From NCBI RefSeq assembly GCF_021538615.1, contig NZ_JAJHIZ010000003.1, positions 124,001 through 188,000 of the forward strand: 64,000 nt of DNA. Direction: 5' to 3'. Within the stretch, counting starts at the first letter, position 1; each line of letters starts with the position of its first letter. The DNA is from Niabella agricola. Lineage in GTDB: Bacteria > Bacteroidota > Bacteroidia > Chitinophagales > Chitinophagaceae. Shown here in pieces: positions 52,165 to 63,041 of this stretch. The notes beneath the pieces were generated by a model. The model was not told where the DNA came from. It searched no databases and saw nothing but the letters and a program-made list of their open reading frames with translations. The position numbers were made by a program, and so were the translations under genes.

Positions 52165-53267
52165 ATGGGCAACATAAGAGCCCCCGAAAGCAGCTGGCAA
52201 GCGTTAAAAGAAATTGCGTTGTCCTGCCTCAAACTGGGATGTTTGGGTTTTGGAGGCATTGCCGGTATGGTGGCCACCAGCATTTTGCCGATGTATTAAG
52301 CGCCTCGTATATCATTCCCGGCCCAAACGCTGTTGAAATCATTATGCATTGCGGGATGGAACGCGGAAGCCGCGCCGGGTTAGTGATTGCCGGCATCTGT
52401 TATATCCTTCCTGCCATGCTGATTTGTTTATTCCTGGGCTACCTCTATCAGCAATACAGTGCGCTTCCCGATATTCAGGACTTTATATTCGGGCTTCGTC
52501 CCGCCACAACCGCGCTGGTCACCGGAACCGTTCTCCGCCTTTCGAAAAACCTGCTGGCAAAAAGCAATGCTCTGCTCCTGCTTTGCCTGCTGGTATTTGC
52601 AGGAGCGTTTTCAGGGGTTAATGAAGGGATCTTAATAATAACAGCCGGCCTGCTTAATTACGCAGTACACCGGTCTAAAGGGTCATTACCAGTAGTGGCC
52701 ATACTACCGGCGTTTTCAGCTATATCCCATGTCGCCGGCAGATATACGCATGAAAAGTTTTTTTTTATTTTTCTTAAAATCGGAGCGCTTCTTTATGGAA
52801 GCGGTTATGTATTGTTCGCCTATATGGATGCATCACTTGTCGGCAGGCATCATTGGCTCACTCATCAGCAACTAACAGATGCCATTGCCGTGGGTCAGAT
52901 CACACCAGGTCCCATTTTATCCAGCGCCACATTTGCCGGCTACCTGGTACATGGGATCAGCGGCGGTATTTGGGCCACGGCCGGTATTTTCCTGCCATCG
53001 TTTTTTTTATCCTTCTTTCTTCATAAACTACTGTCCTATGCAAGAAAAAGCCAGCGCCTCAGGGCCTTCCTGGATGGCTTAAGCGCCGCTTCCGTTTCCA
53101 TCATTGCCGTAGTGGGTTTACACCTGCTTTCCTCCTCCCTTGAAAACTGGCGTAGCACCCTGATACTGGTCCTTTGTCTGGTACCTACCTTCTTGCTAAA
53201 AAAGCTCAATACGGTTTATATTATCCTGCTGAGCAGCCTGGGCGGCTTTCTGCTCCGGTGTTTGTAA
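52165..53267 (+). pseudogene. chrA: Chromate transporter ChrA, disrupted by a frameshifting deletion
   Basis: From ATG 52165 the frame encodes the start of a ChrA-type protein (EIALSCLKLGCLGFGGIAGMV) then hits a stop at 52298. In a second frame the sequence continues as SASYIIPGPNAVEIIMHCGMERGSRAG and a normal membrane protein to 53267. Compared with ChrA, about 15 residues between GFGG and HQHF are missing; the join is near 52270-52280. A deletion of about 45 bases that is not a multiple of three fits. Remaining protein keeps the second half (QITPGPILSSATFAGY). ChrA exports chromate or sulfate-like anions; this copy is likely dead. Confidence 0.8.
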
Positions 53268-54112
53268 AACACCTGTGTCCCGGCTGGACCACCGCAGCAT
53301 TTCAACACTTTTTACAGCGACTTCCAGCAAGTCGAACGGATTTGCAAACCGGCTGCCCCGATTGAGTTTTTACTATAAATATATTGAGGATTTACTGTTT
53401 TTTAATGGTCTTAAGCGAAGCGCCTTTAGTTTTGTTCCGGACTTCCTGTAATGCACCTGCTTTTACACAGGAGCGGCGGAACAATGATTTTCGAACGACC
53501 CGTATACTTCAATAGCGGAGGGCGATATCCGGATTTACCGGACCGTCTTTCAGGGCATGCAACAGGTAGGGCTCAAACCGGTCATTGGTACAAATGCGAT
53601 CCGACGTTATGTGCAGTGTGCCGGTTACCAAAGCAATTCCGTTTTGTAAAAATAAACCGGGCGTATTTAACTATTCAATACATCCTAAATTTTCAGCGCG
53701 TTATCCTGTACGGACCTGGCACCACCACGGTTCATACACCATCGGGACAGCTTCATAATATGAACCGCAATAGCTCCATGCAGGAAGCAACAGGGTTATT
53801 GCAACAATGGCGATTGTGGGAATGACACAGCGGGAATATCAAACCTGTGCCCCATCCATCACAGCCTGACGGACAAACCACAAAAAGGTACTAAAGGGCA
53901 AGAGTGCGGCTCCGGATTTTTCCAGGTCATGGTTCCGCCTCTTTCTTTTCAAAAGTGATCTTTTCCGGCAGCGATGCTGCACCGAAAAAGAAAACAAAAG
54001 TACGCTCAAATTGCAGGCCTGTACAACAGGCTCACTTTTCAACCCCGTACTGCTGACCTTCCCAGAAGTATCGCGGAATAACATCAGAGAGGCGGACAAA
54101 CAGCAAATATGC
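53268..54112. other. Gene-poor gap, about 0.85 kb
   Basis: I see no convincing coding region between chrA and the SRPBCC gene. Two frames (53451-53825 plus, 53839-54099 minus) have no protein-like character. No terminator or strong repeat was noticed. It may hold decayed sequence beside the broken chrA. Confidence 0.5.
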
Positions 54113-54547
54113 TCAGGAACCCTCCAATAAATTTTTAAGGCCGTTCAACATTACGCCCCAGTTTTGCTCCGACTCTGCCTTGCTTTTTTCAGTTTCGTTT
54201 TTATCCTGCTCCAGCTTTACCTGCGTTTGATTGCCATGGCTGTTCAGGACAATGGTTACCGTATGATAATTTTCCGGGATATCCGGCTTACCGGACAGAG
54301 CGCTAAAATGACTATATACCAGCCGCTTTTCCGGCAGGACCTCCAGCAGAACTCCTTTATCCTCATATTCTTTCCCGTTGAACATTCCTTTCCAGGTGAT
54401 CTTGCTCCCCTGGGTCCAGTTGGAACTTACCGCGGCCCCAAACATATACTTTTTGATCAAATCGGGGTTCACCAGCGCGTCCCAAACCTTACTAACAGGA
54501 GCGTTCACGGTTATCTGTGCTGTAGCAATCAAATTTTTCGGGTTCAT
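54113..54547 (-). CDS. SRPBCC / AHSA1-type protein
   Basis: The ATG at 54547 gives 144 residues, starting ATAQITVNAPVSKVWDALVNPDLIKKYMFGA, an exact AHSA1-type beginning. The middle has ITWKGMFNGKEYEDKGVLLEVLPEKRLVYSHFS and the C-terminal helix NWGVMLNGLKNLLE. START-like fold, probably ligand binding. Thirteen codons upstream of the ATG are dispensable. It lies 313 bases left of the sirtuin stop. Confidence 0.88.
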   Translation of the reverse strand: MNPKNLIATAQITVNAPVSKVWDALVNPDLIKKYMFGAAVSSNWTQGSKITWKGMFNGKEYEDKGVLLEVLPEKRLVYSHFSALSGKPDIPENYHTVTIVLNSHGNQTQVKLEQDKNETEKSKAESEQNWGVMLNGLKNLLEGS

Positions 54548-54799
54548 AACATTGTGATTTATTGTTCCAAATAACGCCTGGCCCAAAGCACATATTCTCT
54601 GATTTTGACGTCATCTGATGCAAATACAAAAACCGCACCCAACCCTTCCCTTTCCGCGGGCTTTTATAAAACAGCGGAATCGGGTTCTCTTCATTGGGAA
54701 GCATCCCACTCCCGGGCGAGCAATTGTCCGGAACATTGCTTTCCAGGGTTTCTGTTATTATTCCTGGTGCTGGTGCGGCCAGGGCCAGCCCCTGCCGGT

Positions 54800-55486
54800 T
54801 TATACCTTCAAAAGCCGGATCAGTGCTTCCACCCCCTTTGTAGCCGGCTTTTCGATAACCTGCAGATTGGGCAGCTGCCGCAGCGCCGGGATAGATGTAT
54901 CAATAATATATTTCGGAGCGTCGTTTGCCACATAATCGATCAGCCCTGCGGCAGGATAGACAAGCATCGAGGTTCCGATGACCACAAAAATATCTGCTTC
55001 TGCTGCCAGCCGGGAGGCGGGGGCGATCATTGGTACCGCTTCTCCAAACCAAACAATATCTGGTCGCAGCTGGCTGCCGTCGGGAGCTTTATCGCCCAAA
55101 CGGATATCGCCCCGGATCTCATAAGAAGGTTTATGCAACCGTTCGCTGCGCATTTTAAAGATCTCTCCATGCAGGTGCAACACATGGGTAGAGCCTGCCC
55201 GCTCATGCAGATCGTCGATATTCTGTGTAATGATATGCACTTCATAGTCGGTTTCCAAAGCGGCCAACCCGTAATGCGCGGCATTGGGTAGCGCATCTGC
55301 TACATTTTTACGCCGCATATTGTAAAAGTCCAGCACCAGCCCGGGATCCTTTATCCAGCCTTCCGGTGACGCAACTTCCATAACGTCGTATCCTTCCCAT
55401 AAACCACCACTATCGCGAAAGGTTTTGATACCGCTTTCGGCGCTGATGCCCGCACCGGTCAATACGATCAGTTTCTTTTTGTTCAT
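54800..55486 (-). CDS. cobB: Sir2-family NAD-dependent deacylase
   Basis: A 228-residue class III sirtuin-like protein: LTGAGISAESGIKTFRD, DFYNMRR (Tyr and Arg that favour acidic acyl groups such as succinyl in E. coli CobB and human SIRT5), ITQNIDDLHERAG, VLHLHGEIF with the catalytic His, and RPDIVWFGEAVP. It lacks the four zinc-ligand cysteines of most sirtuins, as in other compact bacterial members. It removes acyl groups from lysine using NAD+. Neighbours give no substrate hint. Confidence 0.92.
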   Translation of the reverse strand: MNKKKLIVLTGAGISAESGIKTFRDSGGLWEGYDVMEVASPEGWIKDPGLVLDFYNMRRKNVADALPNAAHYGLAALETDYEVHIITQNIDDLHERAGSTHVLHLHGEIFKMRSERLHKPSYEIRGDIRLGDKAPDGSQLRPDIVWFGEAVPMIAPASRLAAEADIFVVIGTSMLVYPAAGLIDYVANDAPKYIIDTSIPALRQLPNLQVIEKPATKGVEALIRLLKV

Positions 55487-55495
55487 AGCGTAAAC

Positions 55496-56355
55496 TTACC
55501 GGTTTTTATGCAAACGCAACCAGCTCCTTTTCCTTAACAGCCATAGCAGTAAAAAACCAATTAACCACATCGGCCACAGATAGAGTAACCCTACCATCAG
55601 GTTACCCAATCCACCTGCGCCTTCTTTTAAAGCCGCTGTCATTCTGCCTCCCAGGCTTCGTTGGCTTGCCGAAGTATAACCTGCCTTTGGCTCAAAATAG
55701 TTCAATTCAACCGTGCTGTAATGCGCCTGTCCCGAAAGCCAAGCCAGGCGGCTTTCTGCAGATTCAATTTCTTCCTGTAAGGCATTCACTTCATTTTGAA
55801 CTTTAAGAACCTCATCTACGTTCTTTCCCTGCTTCATAAATTCCAGGTATTTATCCCTTGTTTGCTTTTTCGTAAATAAGCGTGCCCGGGTGTCTACGAT
55901 CTGCCCGCTTACTTCTTCCGAACGGATGCTCCGTTCCAGTTGTTTTGCATCGGCCCCGGGCAATTCATTCATCAGGTCTTCAAAATAAAGTACCGGTACT
56001 TTAACCGTAACCAGGGCATCTTTTTTTCATCCGTTTCCCTGTTCTCTTCTTTTGCTATATAGGCGCCGTATTTTTTTATAACGGACTTTAATTTTTGTGC
56101 ATGCTGCTCATAATTTTCCACTTCAAGTGTTACCGTCGCGGTTTTAATCATCTTTTTATCCGGGTCCGTCATCAGGCCCGGTATATGCTCATTCGCAGAA
56201 GAGACAACTGCAGTATCTTCTACCGGTATGGTAACATCTGCTGTTTCCCTGACGACATCACGAGACCGTTTATTTAAAGAGAAGCGCTCTGACGCGCTGT
56301 TACAGGCAAATAAGATCCAGGGCAATATTGCTATTGCAAAAAGAAGGCGTTTCAT
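55496..56355 (-). pseudogene. DUF4349 lipoprotein, frameshifted in an A-run
   Basis: Two adjacent frames form one DUF4349 protein. The first (from ATG 56355) has a lipoprotein signal (AILPWILFACN) and KMIKTATVTLEVENYEQHAQKL, then ends out of frame (KKMPWLRLKYRYFILKT). The second runs to 55496: MNELPGADAKQ, a long coiled coil with VDTRARLFTKKQTRDKYLE, and a C-terminal membrane segment (LYLWPMWLIGFLLLWLL). The break lies in an A-run of seven at 56021-56027; eight would restore KKDALVTVKVPV, normal for the family. Either a sequencing/assembly error or a real slippage mutation. Confidence 0.85.
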
Positions 56356-56884
56356 AAAAAATTATTTAGAAATTAACAGGTAATTGCTATGCAGATGTTC
56401 AAGGAGCACACCGATCATTTGTTGCTTCGCGGTACTGCGCTCAGTCCGGTTCTCCGGAAGACTGTACTTTGGAAGCTGCGCCGGTTGATGCATCGCATGC
56501 TGAAAGGCGGGCTGCAAAATGCCTTGTTGTGTCAGTTAATCCACAGTGTTCATTTTTGTTTCATTTAAGATCATCAGAAATGAAGTAACCAGGAACCGGT
56601 TGTCATGGAATTCCGGGGATCCCAGGTATAGCCGTTGTTATACTTGCTTATGGTCTTATTTTTGGCAAGGCCTGTCAAAGCCGGTCATTGCTGCTTGCAG
56701 GTTTGCTGCTTTGTTGTCGGGCGCGCTGCAGCACGCTTTCATCTTAATACCAACCGGGGAAAAAAGTAACCGGGATCCTACTGTTAATAAATACAAAAAG
56801 CTCCCGATGTATCAGGAGCCTTTACATGTTCCGTCCGCAACCGGACAGGAAACCGCACATGCGGCGGTCATCAAGAGTCTGTTG
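56356..56884. other. Intergenic gap with one terminator
   Basis: The 529 bases between the DUF4349 gene and the next minus-strand gene hold no credible gene; a plus frame from 56546 is antisense to the gene at 56885. A minus-strand hairpin lies at 56795-56820 (listed separately). Otherwise nothing seen. Confidence 0.5.
56795..56820 (-). terminator. Intrinsic terminator after the helical exported protein gene
   Basis: On the minus strand GGCTCC, a loop TGATACAT-like, GGGAGC, then TTTTT. It lies 65 bases after the stop at 56885. Confidence 0.7.
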
Positions 56885-57688
56885 TTAAACGGCTACTATT
56901 TTACCTGGAGCCGTTTGCTGTTTATTAAAATAGTGCCGGTACTTTTCCCTTGTTTCCGGCGATTGTTTTTGGCCGTTGATATAAAGCTCATTCTCTCTGA
57001 ACTGGATCCTGTTATTGGGACCCCGTTCAATCAATCCATCCCGTTCCATTTCCTGATAAGCATCCTTCAGCCGCTGAAGCTGCTTCCTGGTATCCCTCAA
57101 TTCATTACTAATGCCCGGAGCCAGTTGTTGCATTTCATGATTCAGATCGCGCTGCTGCAACCACAGGTCTTTACGGGCCGTTTCCAGTTGTTTTTTTATT
57201 TGATCCAGACGAATGTCTTTTATAGCAGCACTGATTTCAGCTCTTAATTGCGCCGCATCTATATTTTTAACAGAAGCCACTGCACAGGACAAATCCCGTT
57301 CCATCTTTGCTTTATCAATGCCAGCCATGGCTGTTTCAATATCTTTGTTTAACTGTTCAAAATTGATCTTCTTGACCGCTGCTTTTGCGTCTGCCTGTAG
57401 TTTTGCCAGGTCAATTTCAGATAACGCATGGGCGACCTGCTGCTGAACCTGTTTGCTTTTTGTATTCCATTGCCCGCCATGGGTCCGGATCTGCTCATCT
57501 ACATAATTCAACGCCGCATCCAGCCGGCCGGTTTCAAATTCTGTAATGGCCGGTATAGTATCGCTGCTATAGGGCGCGCCCGGATTGGACGCGGGGCCTG
57601 GTCCCGGTGATGTAAAGGACAGCGAAGTGATGCAGACAAAGGAAAGAAAGGTCCATGCAGCTGTCTGTAAAAGCGATCTCTTTTTCAT
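56885..57688 (-). CDS. Exported helical protein resembling the C-terminus of M56/BlaR-like proteins
   Basis: ATG at 57688 gives 267 residues with a Sec signal (SLLQTAAWTFLSFVCITSLSF). The rest is a long helical segment (LQADAKAAVKKINFEQLNKDIETAM with repeats of IDAA/IDKA type) and an end with RIQFRENELYINGQKQSPETREKYRHYF. This NELYINGQKQ end is like the C-terminal part of Bacteroidota M56/BlaR1-type peptidase proteins, though the peptidase domain is absent. No catalytic motif seen. Function unknown. Confidence 0.65.
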   Translation of the reverse strand: MKKRSLLQTAAWTFLSFVCITSLSFTSPGPGPASNPGAPYSSDTIPAITEFETGRLDAALNYVDEQIRTHGGQWNTKSKQVQQQVAHALSEIDLAKLQADAKAAVKKINFEQLNKDIETAMAGIDKAKMERDLSCAVASVKNIDAAQLRAEISAAIKDIRLDQIKKQLETARKDLWLQQRDLNHEMQQLAPGISNELRDTRKQLQRLKDAYQEMERDGLIERGPNNRIQFRENELYINGQKQSPETREKYRHYFNKQQTAPGKIVAV

Positions 57689-57976
57689 TAGTTGGGTTTT
57701 AGACAAGAAAGTAACGAAATTCTTCGTAGCTAAAGTACGAACAGATACGTAAAAAACGTTGTTAACGAAATGATAATTTATTTCCGGACATAAAGCAGCA
57801 GGATAGGCTCCTGCACCATGTCCTCCGTCCGATCTTTCCCTGATGACGGCTTCGGGTAACGATGCCTCCAATTTGCGTGACGGTCTGCCGGCTATTTTCA
57901 GCGCTGCTCACGCCGGCCCAACGCAGATTCGGGATCCCTGCGCTGCGCACCAGATGATGAACGGTTACCGCCGAAG

Positions 57977-58843
57977 TCAGATCCGGCTCAACAATACCTG
58001 CCAGGCTTTACCGGTGGCGCCCTCGCGGATCAATTGCTGCGCATAGCGGTGTATCCGCTCCTCACTGTTCTCCAGTTGCAATAATGCCGTTAATGTGGGA
58101 TCCGTAAATTCAGGATCAACAGCAGGCATCGCCGTAGCATTGGCCAGCACCCCCAGATCATTTCCGGTAAGCACCCCGCTGTTGCGGATGGGAGCCGGCA
58201 GTGCATCTATTCCCATTCCTAATTGGGTATTGGGTTTTTCCACTTCAAAAAGATTGTCGGGCGTTACCTTACAGTACCAGTTGCCTCCTAACCGCGCTAC
58301 ATGATGCAGTTTTCGCTGATCGACCCGGTTAGCTTCGTCTAAAATGGCTTCATCTATATGCACCAGCAATACTTCGCAAATCACCAGGTTGCCGGCACCG
58401 CCGCTGTTCCCTAATGGCTTTACTTCCAGCACCCGGCATTCCATTTTGGCCTTACTTTCTTTAACAAGAGGCGGCCGGATCCGACGCGACGGCTCCATCG
58501 TGAAGCCGGCTTTTATAAATTCATTGGTATGCTTCGGAAACTCGCAACTGGCGAGCGAAACCTGCTGCACCATATCATAATCTACAATATTAATGGCTAC
58601 TTCCGGTACTGCCAGTACATTCTGAAGCGTATGCTTGGTGGTATTATCCCGTACCCTTCGGGAAGGGCTAAACACCACTACCGGCGGATTTGTAGAGAAC
58701 AGGTTAAAAAAACTGAACGGACTCAGGTTAATATTCCCGTCCTGGTCAGTGGTACTCGCAAAACAGATAGGCCTGGGCGCAATGATGTGCTGCAGGTAAT
58801 GCTGTGTATCTAATGGTGTAAGAGTAGTTAAATCTATAGTCAT
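57977..58843 (-). CDS. Flavin reductase family protein (FMN-binding)
   Basis: A 288-residue DIM6/NTAB-type flavin reductase domain: YLQHIIAPRPICFASTTDQDGNINLSPFSFFNLFSTNPPVVVFSP, then NVLAVPEVAINIVDYDMVQQV, and a C-terminal region with LHHVARLGGNWYCKV. FMN-binding split-barrel. Members of this length accompany homogentisate and other aromatic pathways in Bacteroidota, where they may reduce a quinone or act as an electron donor. Next to FAH on the same strand. Confidence 0.88.
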   Translation of the reverse strand: MTIDLTTLTPLDTQHYLQHIIAPRPICFASTTDQDGNINLSPFSFFNLFSTNPPVVVFSPSRRVRDNTTKHTLQNVLAVPEVAINIVDYDMVQQVSLASCEFPKHTNEFIKAGFTMEPSRRIRPPLVKESKAKMECRVLEVKPLGNSGGAGNLVICEVLLVHIDEAILDEANRVDQRKLHHVARLGGNWYCKVTPDNLFEVEKPNTQLGMGIDALPAPIRNSGVLTGNDLGVLANATAMPAVDPEFTDPTLTALLQLENSEERIHRYAQQLIREGATGKAWQVLLSRI

Positions 58844-59052
58844 ATTAACCGCAGGAGCGCTAAGGCCGAGGTTTACTTATTAATATTGTCCAAATCAGCA
58901 GCTTTTATAGCTTCGTTGTACTTTCAATGTGGCATAACTGAAAACAACGAATCTAATAATTATTAGCCATACGTTTAAATCCATTCCGCAATAAAGAAAC
59001 ATTAACGTTCATCAGGAATCTGAGTCCCCTTCGCGCCCCCGCGCCCTTGCGG

Positions 59053-60056
59053 CTAAACCTTTTTATGTTCCAAGATACTAAAATCCGTTGCTTCTTTTTC
59101 GATCCTGTTCTCCAGCTGACCGAGTTCCTCAACCTCCATAACAACCTTATCCCCCGGCTGCAGCCATTGCTCTTTATAGCCGGGATCTTCCAGTTTCCCG
59201 GTGCCATTCAATTCCAAAAAACAACCGGTTCCCACTGTACCGCTCCCGATCACATCGCCGGGGTAGAGATCGGCTCCATAAGAAGCCCGTTCTATAAGTT
59301 CTGCGAAGGTCCAGTCCATATCCGCCAGGTTGCCCACGCTTACCTGGATGCCGTTTACAAAGCATTCATTTCCAGGTTCCAGCATTTACCCGTATGCCCA
59401 GACGCGGGTGATACCTCCCGGGATGCCAGGGCATCCGTTGTTACCAGCCAGGGGCCAATTGCGGTGGCAAAGTCCTTTCCTTTGGCCGGCCCCAGGTTTA
59501 ATATCATTTCTTCCATCTGCAGGGTACGGGCGCTAAAGTCATTCATGATCATCAGCCCCCCGATATATGCATCTGCATCCGCAGCTTTTATATTCCTGCC
59601 TTTTTTACAAATCGCAATGGCCACCTCCAGTTCAAAATCCAGTTTCTGGAAATGATCCGGCATACAGGTTATAATTCCGGGACCGGCGACGCTGTGGTGA
59701 TTGGTAAAGTAAAATACCGGATACTGATCAAACTCCGGGATCATAGGCACTTTACGGTTTCTGCGCGCTGTTGCTACGTGTTGCCGGAACGCATAACCGT
59801 CCCTGCAGGAAGCAGGATGCGGTACAGGCGCCAGTAGCTGAACACGGCTTAAGGCCACTCCTGCTTCCGGAGATTTTCCGGCTACGAGGGTTTCATTTGC
59901 TTCAACCAGTAAGGGGAAATACGTTTCCCAGTTTTCGAGCAGCCGATTCATGGTGCCCGGTGCACCGGGCACCAGCAACGAAGGATCATGGATACGGTCC
60001 CTGACCAGCAATCCTAATTGTTCATTTCCGTTGCTTAAATAAGATACCAGTTTCAT
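59053..60056 (-). pseudogene. Fumarylacetoacetate hydrolase family gene, frameshifted
   Basis: Two frames make one FAH-family protein of about 334 residues. The first (ATG 60056) has SYLSNGNEQLGLLV, FYFTNHHSVAGPG, and the metal-site NDFSARTLQMEEM, then ends wrongly after NLEMNA. The second frame continues FVNGIQVSVGNLADMDWTFAELIERAS, DVIGSGTVGTGCF to 59053. Adding one T to the T3 at 59359-59361 (minus strand) restores AFVNG, so the shift is a one-base deletion. FAH cleaves fumarylacetoacetate, the last step of tyrosine breakdown. Possible assembly error. Confidence 0.87.
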
Positions 60057-60142
60057 CAGAAATAAAATTTAATACATTCATCAATAGTAACAATAACCAG
60101 GCTTACGTCCATTGTTGCCTCCTTCGTCACCGGCGTATTCAT

Positions 60143-61387
60143 TTAGTGTTGGCCGGTCCTCTGTACCGGTTCCGTATACAGTTCCAGTACTTTTTGCAAA
60201 CTGCCGAGCATCGGTTCTATGTCTTCCATCCTGCAGGTGCCCACGCTTAACCGGTACCAGTTGCGGGCATGTGCCGCGCCAAATACGCTAAAAGGCAGCA
60301 GGGCAATGCCTGCTTCCTCCAGCAGCAGCGTTGTCATATCCTGTGGCAATGCTATTTTAACAGAAAGATAAATAGAAGCCGCTGGTGCAATCGCATCAAC
60401 CGGCAATCCTTTCTTTTTCATTTCCAGGAGACCTTTGTAAATTTTTGTCAGCCGCAGTAACAGCGCCTCCTTAAACCCGGTCAAATAGGCTACAACCTCC
60501 GTGTGATTATCTAAAAACGCCGCTACCGCCTTCTGCTCCGCCATCGGTGCCCAGGCGCCTACATGGTTAAGCATGGTTTTTATCTTGCTGATCACCGGCT
60601 CCGGGCCATAACACCAACCCACGCGCACACCCGTTGCCGCAAAAGCCTTGCTGATGGCATCAATATAGATCGTATAGGGTTGAACTTCCGGGCAAACGCT
60701 TACCGGGCTTACGTGTGCTTGCCGGCCATAATTGAGCAGGTAATACATTTGATCATACAGAATATACAGCTTTTTTTCACCAGCGCCGCGCCGTGCATTC
60801 TCGTTCACTACCATGTCACAGATCGATTTTAATTGCGGCTCAGAAAAGCAGGTACCGGTTGGATTCTGAGGTGAACAAAGGGCCAGCAGCACAGCGTCCT
60901 TTATAAAAGGCCGTATTTCATCCACCGTAGGCATAAAATTGTGCTCCGGCTTTGTTTCTACAATACATGGCAGCGCGCCGGTAAGCTGTACATAAAAATG
61001 GTTATTCCAGGAAGGCACGGGATAGATCACGGTATCGCCGGGATCAACGATCATCTGATACGCAGCAAAGAGCAAAGGCCGGCCGCCGCTTCCGATCATA
61101 AACTCCTGCGGAGTATAGGAAAGCCCCTGCTGTTGTTTTATAAACGCGGCAATGGCAGCGCGCAGATCCTCGTTCCCGTCGGTTGCCGGGTAGTTGGTTT
61201 GCCGGTTGCGATAAGCCCTTACAATTTCATCTTCCAGTAATTTCGGAATCGGAAACAGCCAGGGATCGAAATCACCAACCGTGTAATTCAGGAGCCGTTC
61301 ACCGGCAGCCGCTCTTTTTTTTACCGCATTGCTGATCGCCAGAATACCCGAAGGCGGCGTGTTTTCAGCCAGTCGTGATAATTTCAT
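60143..61387 (-). CDS. PLP-dependent aminotransferase class I/II
   Basis: ATG at 61387 gives 414 residues (MKLSRLAENTPPSGILAISNAV); the longer frame to 61645 adds repeat-derived sequence and is not credible. Class I/II motifs: NYTVGDFDPWLFPIPK, TNYPATDGNEDLRAAIA, SPQNPTGTCFSE, and the PLP lysine in AISKAFAATGVRVGWCYG. In a tyrosine catabolic run it probably deaminates tyrosine or phenylalanine to 4-hydroxyphenylpyruvate. It lies between FAH and HPPD, all on the minus strand. Confidence 0.9.
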   Translation of the reverse strand: MKLSRLAENTPPSGILAISNAVKKRAAAGERLLNYTVGDFDPWLFPIPKLLEDEIVRAYRNRQTNYPATDGNEDLRAAIAAFIKQQQGLSYTPQEFMIGSGGRPLLFAAYQMIVDPGDTVIYPVPSWNNHFYVQLTGALPCIVETKPEHNFMPTVDEIRPFIKDAVLLALCSPQNPTGTCFSEPQLKSICDMVVNENARRGAGEKKLYILYDQMYYLLNYGRQAHVSPVSVCPEVQPYTIYIDAISKAFAATGVRVGWCYGPEPVISKIKTMLNHVGAWAPMAEQKAVAAFLDNHTEVVAYLTGFKEALLLRLTKIYKGLLEMKKKGLPVDAIAPAASIYLSVKIALPQDMTTLLLEEAGIALLPFSVFGAAHARNWYRLSVGTCRMEDIEPMLGSLQKVLELYTEPVQRTGQH

Positions 61388-61388
61388 G

Positions 61389-61451
61389 GTATGTGGTAGA
61401 CTTGAGATATGTGATATGAGATGTGAGATGTGGGATTTGGAGCTTGAGATT
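61389..61451. repeat. Low-complexity GAGATGTGA-type repeat
   Basis: Directly before the aminotransferase start, the plus strand reads repeated GAGATATGTGATATGAGATG-like units (GAGATGTGA variants), about six copies in 60 bases. These short purine-rich repeats are familiar intergenic material in Bacteroidota. They extend the minus-strand frame artificially. No function inferred. Confidence 0.55.
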
Positions 61452-61478
61452 TTTGAATATATGCGTTCTCGATCCTGG

Positions 61479-62614
<1,136 letters not shown>

Positions 62615-62791
62615 TTATTTTAACAGTAAATAAAATGTAAAAAGGGAACGGATTAAATGTGGCCTCGGTCAGTAGCCAGGGCTTCTATCAGCAACACGTA
62701 GTTTACGCGCTTATCTGAAAATATCTTGTATGGATAATCGGGTCTCAACGTTCAAAATAATAACAAATGTACGTTATTGTTTTGAAAGTGG

Positions 62792-62799
62792 TAATTTTG
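62792..62799 (+). promoter_or_regulatory. Candidate -7 element, plus strand
   Basis: TAATTTTG fits TAnnTTTG exactly. It is 17 bases before the ATG at 62816 and 243 bases before hmgA. Together with the T/A-rich sequence around 62730-62790 it looks like the divergent promoter region of HPPD and the dioxygenase. A clear -33 element was not found. Confidence 0.5.
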
Positions 62800-62815
62800 T
62801 ACCAGAAATTATTTG

Positions 62816-62977
62816 ATGCCTTACTTCAGGAACTTCATATACTGGAAGGATAAACGACGCTGGAAATACTACTTCCTGCTGGCCACTCTGGCCATGGGGA
62901 GGCAACGTATTCTCTCACAGGCAATACCTGGTGATGCCATTTGCATCGCAGACGAAGTGATTGCGACGCAAAACTGA
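62816..62977 (+). CDS. Small ORF rich in aromatic residues upstream of homogentisate dioxygenase
   Basis: Not recognised as a protein family. The 53-residue frame starts at the first ATG after the candidate -7 box. Of its first 20 residues nine are aromatic (Tyr, Phe, Trp), for instance MPYFRNFIYW and WKYYF, then a hydrophobic LLATLAMG stretch and an ordinary tail. It ends 64 bases before the dioxygenase ATG, on the same strand. The composition suggests a leader peptide sensing tyrosine or phenylalanine, or a short membrane-associated peptide. It may equally be noncoding leader. Confidence 0.35.
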   Translation: MPYFRNFIYWKDKRRWKYYFLLATLAMGRQRILSQAIPGDAICIADEVIATQN

Positions 62978-63041
62978 CGCCATTTGTTCCACAGCAGGTA
63001 TCTTACCGCTTATCTTCTCCTAACGCTAAACGTTATATTTC

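Noticed and set aside
53451..53825. 124-codon plus frame after chrA
   Set aside because: No motif, no neighbours in support; likely decayed or noncoding.
54605..55291. 228-codon plus frame opposite cobB
   Set aside because: Antisense shadow of the sirtuin gene.
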